From CAYOKT01 sp964404605 (GTDB lineage: Bacteria > Electryoneota > Electryoneia > Electryoneales > Electryoneaceae): a DNA stretch of 6,330 nt. Positions 1 to 6,072 of the stretch are shown one piece after another. The stretch lies in the NCBI GenBank assembly GCA_964404605.1, contig CAYOKT010000126.1, forward strand, positions 1-6,330, read 5' to 3'. The position numbers and the translations under genes are program-made. Within the stretch, counting starts at the first letter, position 1; every line of letters begins with the position of its first letter. The notes beneath the pieces were generated by a model, which was not told the DNA's origin, searched no databases, and saw only the letters and a program-made list of their open reading frames with translations.

Positions 1-43
1 GATGACACTGTTGTGCGCTAAGTATCACACACATCCACCAGCT

Positions 44-73
44 AATAAAACCCAGGACTGAGGTCCCGGGTTT
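44..73 (-). terminator. Intrinsic terminator of the zinc-finger/ykgJ operon
   Basis: Read on the minus strand, an 11-base arm AAACCCGGGAC, a four-base loop CTCA and the arm GTCCTGGGTTT form a hairpin with a single mismatch, followed directly by a T-rich tail (TTTTATT, 50 down to 44). It lies about 30 bases past the stop codon of the YkgJ-family gene, the expected place for factor-independent termination. Bases 1-43 beyond it hold nothing I can identify. The hairpin could work weakly in the other direction, but the plus strand has only TTT after it. Confidence 0.75.
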
Positions 74-103
74 CATACGTCAAGCAGCCTGGGCGCTTTG
101 CCC

Positions 104-934
104 CTACTTCGGCGGCGCGCCGGTGCGCTTTTTCACCTCCTCGATCGCCTCCTCGCGGACCTTGATCACCGGCTCGCGGAAGAGGGCGAAGCGCAGCCAT
201 TCGAAACCGAACTCGAGCAGGGCTTCATCGCCGGCGCGCATCCGCTCCACGCGGTCCGGCTCGACCTCGAAACGGTCGAGGAAGCTCGACTCGAAGACGA
301 AGGCGCGGAACTTGTCGAGGTTGTAGCAGACCATGTGGAACATCTCCATCTGCGGCGGGGTCAGCTTGCCGCCCTCGCCGAAGAAGTCGTGCAGGGTCAG
401 CTCTTTCCAGCGCTCGCCCCACTCATCGAAGGGCTGCACCTGCTGGTCCTCGATCCACCCGCGCACCGTCCACTCGGTCGGCTCGTCCCATCCCTTGCAG
501 ACCTCCTCGTGCATCAGGAAGTAGAACGGCTTCGCCTCCTCCATCTTCGGCGATGCCTTGCCGACCGGGAACATCCGGCAGGGCCAGGGGCGGTCCTCGT
601 AGATGGTGCAGCCCACGTCCTTTTCGACGAAGGGGCAGCTCAACGCCTCGTCATCGAGCATCTTCAGCAGGACCACGGGGTAATGCTGCTTCGCGTCCAT
701 CGGCATCAGGGTGTAGCGGTCGAGGAACTCCTGCGAGGTGATCCCGAGGCGGTTCTTCATCCTCAGGATGTCATAGGGCGAAAGGAAGATGTTGACATCC
801 GTGCAGCAGAGGTTGAAGCAGGGCACGCCGGGGTGGCAGCCGAAGCGGAAGGTGTCCTCCTCCTTCAGCCGGTCATACTCCTGGAAAATCGCCTCCTTCA
901 GGCGGTTGAACGAGGCGGGATCAGGCGTGTTCAT
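104..934 (-). CDS. YkgJ-family cysteine-cluster (Fe/Zn-chelating type) protein
   Basis: A 276-residue soluble protein. The sequence shows a cysteine cluster typical of the YkgJ/UPF0153 family: C33, C39 and the pair C43-C44 (FGCHPGVPCFNLCC), then C100 (SCPF), C109 (GCTIYEDRPWPCR) and C119, with C146 further on. The family is annotated as a putative zinc- or iron-chelating domain; no enzymatic reaction is established, so the role is metal or cluster binding by inference. The C-terminal half (about 150-276) is acidic and aromatic with no motif I recognise. No signal peptide or membrane segment is seen, so it is probably cytoplasmic. The start at 934 is preceded by GAGGGAAGGGAAG, and that site lies inside the end of the upstream gene. 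The reading frame overlaps the zinc-finger gene by 14 bases, which suggests translational coupling. The stop is followed by a clear terminator. Confidence 0.88.
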   Translation of the reverse strand: MNTPDPASFNRLKEAIFQEYDRLKEEDTFRFGCHPGVPCFNLCCTDVNIFLSPYDILRMKNRLGITSQEFLDRYTLMPMDAKQHYPVVLLKMLDDEALSCPFVEKDVGCTIYEDRPWPCRMFPVGKASPKMEEAKPFYFLMHEEVCKGWDEPTEWTVRGWIEDQQVQPFDEWGERWKELTLHDFFGEGGKLTPPQMEMFHMVCYNLDKFRAFVFESSFLDRFEVEPDRVERMRAGDEALLEFGFEWLRFALFREPVIKVREEAIEEVKKRTGAPPK

Positions 935-1259
935 CTTCCCTTCCCTCTGTTGGCTGCTCGTCGAGCAGGTTGGCTTTCAGCGCGTTCTCCGACCAGACGG
1001 GCAGCGGACCCGACTCGCCGGTGAAGGGGTCGATCTTGTGACGGTAGGAGGCGTGGGCCCGGTAATGGCTCCACATCCAGTCCCACCCCCGCCGGAAATA
1101 GCCGCACTCGTCGTTGAAGCAGACCCAGATCCAGGGCGAGTCGAAGTTCGCCAGGGGCGGCACCTGCATCCGCCGCATCGATGCGCCGCAGTGCGGGCAG
1201 ACCGGGGGAGTGCCGGTATCCGGCGCGACCGCCGGGCCTCCCGCGGATTCCTTCACCAT
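921..1259 (-). CDS. Small Ogr/Delta-like zinc-finger protein
   Basis: A 112-residue protein with four cysteines at C21, C24, C47 and C52, spacing CX2C-X22-CX4C. This matches the spacing of the phage P2 Ogr/Delta zinc finger, where the family binds DNA and RNA polymerase to activate phage late genes. The rest does not look like a phage activator: a conserved-looking tail (GWDWMWSHYRAHASYRH, then DPFTGESGPLPVWS and ALKANLL) fills residues 58-99. I recall similar chromosomal proteins of unknown function in Geobacter-like bacteria; that is memory, not a search. No phage gene is nearby, so a role in late phage transcription is unlikely. The frame stays open upstream to 1709, but GGAGG five bases before the codon at 1259 and the non-protein-like composition upstream fix this start. 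It is the first gene of the operon with the overlapping YkgJ-family gene. Confidence 0.82.
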   Translation of the reverse strand: MVKESAGGPAVAPDTGTPPVCPHCGASMRRMQVPPLANFDSPWIWVCFNDECGYFRRGWDWMWSHYRAHASYRHKIDPFTGESGPLPVWSENALKANLLDEQPTEGREDEHA

Positions 1260-1264
1260 CCTTC

Positions 1265-1269
1265 CCTCC
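1265..1269 (-). promoter_or_regulatory. Ribosome binding site that fixes the zinc-finger start
   Basis: GGAGG on the minus strand, five bases before the ATG at 1259 (GGAGGGAAGG-ATG). It decides between this start and upstream in-frame ATG codons as far as 1709, which lack comparable sites and would add about 150 residues of arginine-, glycine- and proline-rich sequence. Confidence 0.75.
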
Positions 1270-1511
1270 ACTCCCGGGCCTCCCGGGGCGGCGTTTTTCG
1301 GCACAACTCGATGATACCCCTCTCCCCGAAACGCCCTCCGGGCACGACCGGTACAAAGTTTGTGATTTTCTGAACGAATATAGCCGACGGCTTTCCGGAT
1401 TTCCATGGGTTCGGGGAGTCTAACTCCCCCGAGAGACCGCCCGAGCGACCGCTGAAATGCGTGCGGCGTCGTGACAGTCTGCCTCTTTGCGAGGGAAAAC
1501 ATGGCGGGGAG

Positions 1512-1531
1512 GGTCACGGCGCGCCGTGACC
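1512..1531. repeat. Perfect 20-base palindrome, related to the one at 5289
   Basis: The half-site GGTCACGGCG is followed at once by its exact reverse complement. The central 14 bases, CACGGCGCGCCGTG, are identical to the centre of the 28-base palindrome at 5289-5316. It sits 156 bases before the BatA-type start codon. It may be a short member of a dispersed intergenic palindrome family, or an operator. There is no T-run, so it is not an intrinsic terminator. Confidence 0.6.
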
Positions 1532-1687
1532 TGCGCCGGATCCCGCCTTGAAGGAGGGAAGCATCCGGACGACGAATCACGCGGAGGTGCGCGGCCGGCC
1601 TGCCGTCTCGCACCGCGCGGCGGCCTCTTTGCCGCGGCGAGGGCGCGGGGCTACCTTGCACCAGTTCCACTGCAACCGAAGAGGCGT

Positions 1688-3778
1688 ATGCTCTACCTGA
1701 ACCCGGCACTCTGGGCGGGATTGGCGCTTGCCGCGCTCCCCCTGCTCATTCACCTGCTCGGCCGGCGGCGGCCGCGGCGGCAGCCGTTCTCGACGCTGGA
1801 GTTCCTGCTCCGCTCCCAGCAGCGGCGGATGCGGAGCTTCCGTCTGCGGCGCTGGCTGCTCCTCGCGCTGCGCACGTTGGCGGTTGCCGCGCTGGCGCTG
1901 GCGTTCGTCCGTCCGGCCTGGCGGCAGGCCGCCACGGCGGGAACAGGCCGCAGCGACAGCGTGGTGCTGCTGGACCTCTCCGCCTCGATGGCCGCGCGCC
2001 GCGCCGGGGGCCAGCCGTTGGCCCGTGCCCGGGCGGTGCTGGAGGAGATCTTCCGGGCGGCGGTCGCCGGGGGGCGTGTCGCGGTCGTGGTCGCGGACGG
2101 GGACGGGCGGCGGGACAGTGAGTGGCTCGATGCCGGGGGAGAGCCGCCGGCGTGGATCGCCTCCCTCTCCACGGACGGACGCGGGGCGGACCTCCCCGCC
2201 GCCTGGGCGCGCGCGGCGGAGAAGCTGCGCGGGAGCGATGCACCCGAGCGGGAGCTGTTGTGGATCAGCGACTTCGCCGGGGCGCCGCCGGATTCGCTCC
2301 CCCCGCTGCCGGAGGGCGTGCGGGTGTGGCGTATCCCGGTGGCGGAGCCGGGCGCGGCGGCGAACGGCGCGGTGCTCGATGCCCGGCCGGTGCAGCCCGT
2401 GCTGAGGCCGAACACCCCCTTCGACCTCGAGGTGGAAACGGCCTTCCCCGGCGGGGAGGCGCCGCTGGAGGTCATCCTCTCAGTCACGCTGGACGGGAGC
2501 CGTGTCGCCGAGGGGTCGGTCACCCTGCAGGGGGGGCGGGACGGGCGGAACCGCCTCCCGGTGCGCGCGCCGGAGGCCGGGATTCATGCCGGCGAAGTGC
2601 GGCTCGAACTCGAGGATGCCCTGCCCCTCGATAACCGCTACCCCTTCGTCCTCGAGGTGCCCGGCCCGGTGCGGGTCCTGCTCGCCGGGGACGACTTCAC
2701 CGCTCTGCGCTACTTCCGTCTCGCCCTCGACCCCACGGGAAAAGGGGAGTCCTTCACCCTCACCATGCGGCCCGGCGCGCTCGCGGGCGCGGACCTGTCG
2801 GAGTACGATGTCGTTCTCCTCGCGGGGCGGACCAAGCCCGGGGAGGACGAGGTCCGCCGTCTCGCCGCCTTCGTCGAGGCGGGCGGGGGGTTGTGGGTGA
2901 CCCTGGGGCCGCGCTCGGACCTCTCCGGCTACAACCGGGGCCTGCTCGCCCGCCTCGGGTTCGGCCCCCTCCTCGGGGAGCCGGAGTCCGGCCCGGCGGT
3001 GCGGCTGTGGGCGGACCTGGACACCGGGCACCCGGCGTTCGCCGGCCTCTTGACCGGGGTGGGGAGGTACGATGTCCCGGGGGTGCGCCGGATCGCGAGG
3101 GTGCAGGAGAACCGTGAGGACCGGGTTCTCGTGCGCCTCGGGGACGGCACCCCGTTCCTCCTCCAGCGGCGGCTGCGCGAGGGGGCGGTGTGGTGGACGC
3201 CCGCCGCGGTGGACACCGGCTGGACCGACTGGCCGCTGTCCGGCAGCTTCGCGCCGGTGGTCCAGCGCGGCGTCGCCTGGCTTGCCCGGCCGGATGGAGA
3301 GTCAGCCCTGGAGGTTGCCTGCGGCGAGCCGATCCTCTGGCCGATGCCTCCCGATGCCGCCCCCGAGCTGCGCGATGTCCTCGACCCGCTGGGCAACCAT
3401 GTCGCCGCGGTGCCGGAGTTCGCCGCCGGCCGGAGGGTGTGGCGCACGGCGGAGACCGCCTGGCCGGGGCACTACCGCCTGCTCGAGGGGGATGAAACTG
3501 CATCCATCGCCGCCGCCCATCTCCCGCCCGGGGAGAGCGACCTGACCGTCGGCGCGCCGGATGCGCCGGGATGGCCCGGGGAGGTCCTCCAGCCCGCGCC
3601 GGGCGAAACCCTCGCGGCGACCCTCGCCATGCGGCGGCATGGCCGCGAAGTCAGCGGATTGCTTCTCCTGCTGGCCCTGGCGGCGCTGATCGCCGAGAGC
3701 CTCCTCGCCCGCAGCGGGCGGCCGGAACCATCGATGGCGGCGGCAACGGCTCCGGGCGGCGCGGAGACAGCGGCATGA
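1688..3778 (+). CDS. BatA-type membrane protein with VWA-like and amidotransferase-like domains
   Basis: A 696-residue membrane protein. Residues 1-80 look like the aerotolerance-regulator N-terminal (BatA) domain: a span at about 5-24 (LNPALWAGLALAALPLL), a basic loop with FSTLEFL, and a second span at about 56-74. A von Willebrand A-like domain follows, with metal-site motif D96-L-S98-A-S100 and likely further ligands T162 and D195 (WISDF). Residues about 326-410 (VRVLLAGDD ... YDVVLLAGR ... FVEAGGGLWVTLG) look like the class I glutamine amidotransferase-like fold found in this group; no catalytic Cys-His pair is apparent, so it is probably non-enzymatic. A third span lies at about 656-674. 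Function is not established; relatives are often beside MoxR ATPase and DUF58 genes, which are absent from this window. The frame is open from 1487, but I chose ATG 1688 because the BatA domain begins there and GAAGAGG precedes it, although only three bases away. It overlaps hflX by ATGA. Confidence 0.85.
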   Translation: MLYLNPALWAGLALAALPLLIHLLGRRRPRRQPFSTLEFLLRSQQRRMRSFRLRRWLLLALRTLAVAALALAFVRPAWRQAATAGTGRSDSVVLLDLSASMAARRAGGQPLARARAVLEEIFRAAVAGGRVAVVVADGDGRRDSEWLDAGGEPPAWIASLSTDGRGADLPAAWARAAEKLRGSDAPERELLWISDFAGAPPDSLPPLPEGVRVWRIPVAEPGAAANGAVLDARPVQPVLRPNTPFDLEVETAFPGGEAPLEVILSVTLDGSRVAEGSVTLQGGRDGRNRLPVRAPEAGIHAGEVRLELEDALPLDNRYPFVLEVPGPVRVLLAGDDFTALRYFRLALDPTGKGESFTLTMRPGALAGADLSEYDVVLLAGRTKPGEDEVRRLAAFVEAGGGLWVTLGPRSDLSGYNRGLLARLGFGPLLGEPESGPAVRLWADLDTGHPAFAGLLTGVGRYDVPGVRRIARVQENREDRVLVRLGDGTPFLLQRRLREGAVWWTPAAVDTGWTDWPLSGSFAPVVQRGVAWLARPDGESALEVACGEPILWPMPPDAAPELRDVLDPLGNHVAAVPEFAAGRRVWRTAETAWPGHYRLLEGDETASIAAAHLPPGESDLTVGAPDAPGWPGEVLQPAPGETLAATLAMRRHGREVSGLLLLLALAALIAESLLARSGRPEPSMAAATAPGGAETAA

Positions 3779-5103
3779 ACGCCCGTTCCCTGCAAGATAT
3801 CCCCGGCGTCGACGGGGACAGGCAGCCCGGTGCGGAGCGCGAGCGGGCGGTGCTGGTCGGGGTGATCCTCCCCGGCGTGCCCGCCTGGGTGGTCGAGGAT
3901 CACCTGGACGAGCTCGCCGCGCTGGCCGAGACCGCCGGCGCGGAGGTTGTCGCGCGCATCACCCAGCCGAGGATGAAGCCGGACCCCGCGACCTTCATCG
4001 GACGCGGCAAGGTGAGCGAGGTCGCATCGCTCTGCAAGCGCGAGAAGGCCGGGCTGGTGGTCTTCGATGATGACCTCTCCCCGCCGCAGGTGCGCAACCT
4101 GGAGAACCGCATCCCGGTGAAGGTGCTGGACCGCAGCGGGTTGATCCTCGACATCTTCGCCACCCGCGCCCGGACCCGCGAGTCGAAGGTCCAGGTGGAG
4201 CTGGCGCAGCTCCAGTACTATTACCCCCGGCTGACCCACCGCTGGGGCCACCTCCGCGGGCAGCAGGGCGGGATCGGGTTCCGCGGGCCGGGCGAGACGC
4301 AGCTCGAGGTGGACCGCCGGGCGGTACAGCGGCGGATCGGGACCCTGAAACGGCAGCTTGCGAAGATCGCGTTGCGGCGCGGGGTGCGCCGCCGCGGACG
4401 ACGCGACACCCCCACCGCGGCGCTGGTCGGCTACACCAACGTCGGCAAGTCCACCCTGCTCAACGCCCTCTCGGGCCGGGGGGATGCCTTCGTCGAGAAC
4501 CGCCTCTTCGCCACCCTCGACCCCAAGGTGCGGCGCTTCGAGCCGAGCCCCGGGCGGCCGGTCCTCGTCATCGACACCGTGGGGTTCATCCGCAAGCTGC
4601 CGCATCACCTGGTCGCCTCCTTCCGCAGCACCCTCGAGGAGGCGCGCGAGGCGGACCTGATCGTCCATATCGCCGACCTCTCCCATCCCCAGTGCGAGGA
4701 GCAGATCCGGCAGACGGAAAAGGTGCTGCGCGAAATGGAGATCGACGACAAGCCCACGCTGCTCGTGTTCAACAAGGTGGACCTGATCAGCGGCGCGGCG
4801 ACGCTGGAGAAGGCGCGGGAACATTATCCGAGGGCGCTGTTCCTCTCCGCCGCCACCGGGCTGCGGGTCTGGGAGCTGGCGCAGCGGCTGGAGAGCCTGC
4901 TCTATGTCGGCACGGAGGAGGTGGAGCTGCTGCTGGAGCCGGGCGAGCTGGGGCTGTTGGACAAGCTGAGCGAGGACGGCGTGGAGATCGAGGTGCGCGG
5001 GAAGGAGTGGGCGGAGGGGAAGGTGCGCCTGATCCTCGCCGGCCCCCACGCCGACCTCGTCCGCACCCTCCGCATCCTCGGGAAGGGGACGCCGGGAGAG
5101 TGA
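3775..5103 (+). CDS. hflX: GTPase HflX, ribosome-splitting factor
   Basis: A 442-residue cytoplasmic GTPase; E. coli HflX has 426, so this is full length. Known role: it binds 50S and 70S particles and splits stalled or vacant ribosomes, notably under heat stress. The N-terminal HflX domain covers about 23-165 and includes FIGRGKVSEV. The family signature GGIGFRGPGETQLE is at 165-178, followed by a basic helical linker. The G domain shows G1 GYTNVGKS at 219-226, the switch segment RLFATLDP, G3 DTVGF at 267-271, G4 NKVD at 333-336 and G5 SAAT at 358-361. Phe271 stands where many GTPases have the catalytic Gln, as is normal for HflX. A short C-terminal domain follows. The start at 3775 overlaps the BatA-type stop as ATGA, with GGAG eight bases upstream, so the two are very likely co-transcribed and translationally coupled. 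Its terminator is not visible; 24 bases after the stop the assembly gap begins. Confidence 0.96.
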   Translation: MNARSLQDIPGVDGDRQPGAERERAVLVGVILPGVPAWVVEDHLDELAALAETAGAEVVARITQPRMKPDPATFIGRGKVSEVASLCKREKAGLVVFDDDLSPPQVRNLENRIPVKVLDRSGLILDIFATRARTRESKVQVELAQLQYYYPRLTHRWGHLRGQQGGIGFRGPGETQLEVDRRAVQRRIGTLKRQLAKIALRRGVRRRGRRDTPTAALVGYTNVGKSTLLNALSGRGDAFVENRLFATLDPKVRRFEPSPGRPVLVIDTVGFIRKLPHHLVASFRSTLEEAREADLIVHIADLSHPQCEEQIRQTEKVLREMEIDDKPTLLVFNKVDLISGAATLEKAREHYPRALFLSAATGLRVWELAQRLESLLYVGTEEVELLLEPGELGLLDKLSEDGVEIEVRGKEWAEGKVRLILAGPHADLVRTLRILGKGTPGE

Positions 5104-5127
5104 GTGGTGTTGGGCTCGCCGGCAGGG

Positions 5128-5227
5128 NNNNNNNNNNNNNNNNNNNNNNNNNNNNNNNNNNNNNNNNNNNNNNNNNNNNNNNNNNNNNNNNNNNNNNNNN
5201 NNNNNNNNNNNNNNNNNNNNNNNNNNN
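5128..5227. other. Assembly gap, exactly 100 N
   Basis: The run is 100 N long, the default scaffolding gap size, so the true length is unknown. It begins 24 bases after the hflX stop and its right edge borders palindromic repeats, which probably broke the assembly. Genes could be missing here. Open frames that cross it have no meaning. Confidence 0.97.
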
Positions 5228-5230
5228 TCA

Positions 5231-5244
5231 GTCCCGGGTTTCAT
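5231..5244. repeat. 14-base copy of the terminator arm at 63-76
   Basis: GTCCCGGGTTTCAT occurs here and at 63-76, where it holds one arm of the intrinsic terminator of the ykgJ-family operon. The other arm would lie inside the gap. It may be half of a similar hairpin, possibly the terminator of hflX, or part of a dispersed repeat. Confidence 0.5.
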
Positions 5245-5260
5245 CCGCGGCGAGCGACCC

Positions 5261-5282
5261 CGGGAGCCTCCTGAAGCTCCCG
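5261..5282. repeat. Short inverted repeat beside the gap
   Basis: The arms CGGGAGC and GCTCCCG are perfectly complementary over seven bases and flank the eight-base loop CTCCTGAA. With the 14-mer to the left and the long palindrome to the right, it makes a dense cluster of dyads at 5231-5316 that looks like a structured intergenic repeat. No T-run follows. Confidence 0.5.
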
Positions 5283-5288
5283 CGGTCT

Positions 5289-5316
5289 GTAGGGGCACGG
5301 CGCGCCGTGCCCCTAC
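5289..5316. repeat. Perfect 28-base palindromic intergenic repeat
   Basis: The half-site GTAGGGGCACGGCG is followed without a spacer by its exact reverse complement. Palindromes of the form TAGGGGC...GCCCCTA are, to my recollection, dispersed in high copy in several environmental bacterial lineages; I could not count copies here. Its core CACGGCGCGCCGTG recurs at 1515-1528. It has no T-run and no gene, so a REP- or MITE-like element is more likely than a terminator. The bases from 5317 to 5406 hold nothing else I can identify. Confidence 0.75.
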
Positions 5317-5406
5317 GACGGGATCGGGACTCGGCACGCAGAAGCGGCGCGAAAACGGCTTCGTAACGGCGAGCTACCCTAGAATACGTCTTGGGGTGGC
5401 TGTTAT

Positions 5407-5446
5407 ACGAAAAGCGGGACGTCCTGCCGGGCGCCCCGCTTTTCGT
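5407..5446. terminator. Bidirectional hairpin terminator
   Basis: The 12-base arms ACGAAAAGCGGG (5407-5418) and CCCGCTTTTCGT (5435-5446) pair perfectly around a 16-base loop. The A-run in one arm and T-run in the other give a T-tract at the stem end in both directions, the usual form of a bidirectional intrinsic terminator. It lies 31 bases past the stop of the minus-strand secreted-protein gene, so it serves that gene, and could also stop plus-strand transcripts coming from hflX or the gap. Confidence 0.75.
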
Positions 5447-5477
5447 CAGGGAGAAGTTTCAGGGAATCGAGTCTCTC

Positions 5478-5966
5478 TCAGTGGCCGCCGCCGGAGCGGT
5501 TGAACCCGCGGCCCTGCGGACCGGAACCGGTTCCGGGGCGGTCGCAGACGCCGTCACCGTTGGCGTCGACGAAGTTCCTGCCGTGAAGACCATCGCGTCC
5601 CCACTGCCCCATGCCACGGCCGAGGCCGCTGTTGAAGTTGTCGCACACGCCGTCGCCGTCCTCATCGACGAACCCTGCGCCATGGCCCATGCCGCCGTTC
5701 CAGGCGTTGCCCCGGCCACGGAACCCGCGCTGCGAACCGCTGCCGTCCATTGGGCGGACATAGTCCGGGTCCATCCCGTTGGGGATCCCGTCGCCGTCGG
5801 CGTCCGGGGCGTTGTCGTTGATCCCGTCGCCGTCCAGGTCGATGAAGCGGAACCCGTGCTGCCATCCGGCGGGAGTGGGATTGTCCGTCGCGTCCTGCGC
5901 CAGCACCGTGGTCGTGGAACCCGCGGCCAGCAGTAAAGCGATCATCAGGGGAAGAAGCTTACGCAT
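5478..5966 (-). CDS. Small secreted protein with four DxDGDG calcium-loop motifs
   Basis: A 162-residue protein of unknown function. MRKLLPLMIALLLAAG opens a Sec signal peptide, with probable cleavage after VLA at residue 23. The mature part is rich in Gly, Asp, Asn and Arg. It carries DLDGDGIND (43-51), DADGDGIPNGMD (55-66), DEDGDGVCD (101-109) and DANGDGVCD (134-142). These acidic loops resemble EF-hand-like, dockerin or thrombospondin type 3 calcium sites. The first, third and fourth are preceded by F(I/V). The spacers are Gly/Arg/Met-rich (GRGNAWNGGMGHG, GRGMGQWGRDG). The mature chain has only two cysteines, C108 and C141, at the same place in repeats three and four, so a disulfide is possible. 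An upstream in-frame ATG at 5996 would add ten residues, but GGAGG six bases before 5966 favours this start. It is single-gene, with its own sigma-54-type promoter and terminator. The opposite strand is also open, but has no signal peptide, family features or ribosome site. Confidence 0.85.
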   Translation of the reverse strand: MRKLLPLMIALLLAAGSTTTVLAQDATDNPTPAGWQHGFRFIDLDGDGINDNAPDADGDGIPNGMDPDYVRPMDGSGSQRGFRGRGNAWNGGMGHGAGFVDEDGDGVCDNFNSGLGRGMGQWGRDGLHGRNFVDANGDGVCDRPGTGSGPQGRGFNRSGGGH

Positions 5967-5970
5967 GATG

Positions 5971-5977
5971 CACCTCC
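5971..5977 (-). promoter_or_regulatory. Strong ribosome binding site of the secreted-protein gene
   Basis: GGAGGTG on the minus strand; the GGAGG core ends six bases before the ATG at 5966. It is what decides between this start and the ATG at 5996. Confidence 0.85.
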
Positions 5978-5994
5978 GTGCGTTTGAGTTGTTC

Positions 5995-6015
5995 AAGCGA
6001 TCCTTCGCTTTTTTT
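5995..6015. other. Small stem-loop in the leader, T-run on the plus strand
   Basis: AAGCGA and TCGCTT pair over six bases around TCCT (5995-6010), and on the plus strand the second arm runs into seven T (6009-6015). It looks like a weak plus-strand intrinsic terminator, but no plus-strand gene precedes it. On the minus strand it falls in the predicted 5' leader of the secreted-protein gene, about 18 bases before its ribosome binding site, where the loop reads AGGA. Confidence 0.35.
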
Positions 6016-6072
6016 ATGGTTGTCGTTCGTCTTTTCGCTTGGAACGGCTTCCACGCCGCTTCTGCCCGGTTG

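Larger units (their letters stand above)
1260..1687. other. Divergent intergenic region with hairpins, no gene
   Basis: This 428-base stretch lies between the minus-strand zinc-finger gene and the plus-strand BatA-type gene and must carry both promoters unless they lie further off. Open frames cross it only because GC-rich DNA has few stops; none has a convincing start or protein-like composition. The one AT-rich island is about 1352-1384 (AAAGTTTGTGATTTTC, then GAATATAG), the best place for a promoter, but I found no -35/-10 pair with good spacing on either strand. A compact hairpin lies at 1411-1432 (GGGGAGT, loop CTA, ACTCCCC, plus flanking pairs around one bulged C) with no T-run. A perfect 20-base palindrome lies at 1512-1531. 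Confidence 0.6.

Noticed and set aside
1..43. Possible tRNA 3' end because of the ATCCACCA string
   Set aside because: No T-arm sequence and no matching acceptor stem precede it.
98..1024. Plus-strand open frame opposite the YkgJ-family gene
   Set aside because: Leu/Glu/His-rich shadow of the minus-strand gene, with no recognisable domain, while the minus strand carries the full cysteine cluster.
921..1259. Phage remnant, from the Ogr/Delta zinc-finger spacing
   Set aside because: No other phage gene, att-like repeat or composition change nearby; the gene is in an operon with a chromosomal-type YkgJ-family gene.
1487..1687. N-terminal extension of the BatA-type protein by 67 residues
   Set aside because: The extension is basic and low-complexity, contains the 20-base palindrome, and the BatA membrane domain starts exactly at ATG 1688.
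1260..1709. Upstream extension of the zinc-finger protein by about 150 residues
   Set aside because: No protein-like composition, and GGAGG five bases before ATG 1259 marks the real start. High GC keeps the frame open.
1746..2523. Long minus-strand open frames inside the BatA-type gene
   Set aside because: Composed mostly of Arg, Pro, Ala and Ser as expected for antisense of GC-rich coding DNA.
3571..3774. N-terminal extension of HflX by 68 residues
   Set aside because: It lies wholly inside the BatA-type gene in another frame, is Arg/Pro/Gly-rich, and would be absent from known HflX; ATG 3775 has a GGAG site.
3472..5337. Long minus-strand open frame opposite hflX
   Set aside because: It runs through the N gap and mirrors the third-position GC of hflX; the plus strand encodes a complete canonical GTPase.
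5391..5936. Plus-strand open frame opposite the secreted-protein gene
   Set aside because: Val/Ala/Pro-rich repeats are the reverse image of the DxDGDG codons; it starts inside the terminator and lacks a ribosome site.
5478..5966. Dockerin or cellulosome component
   Set aside because: The loops lack the paired 22-residue dockerin repeat with its following helix, and no cohesin or glycoside hydrolase is present.
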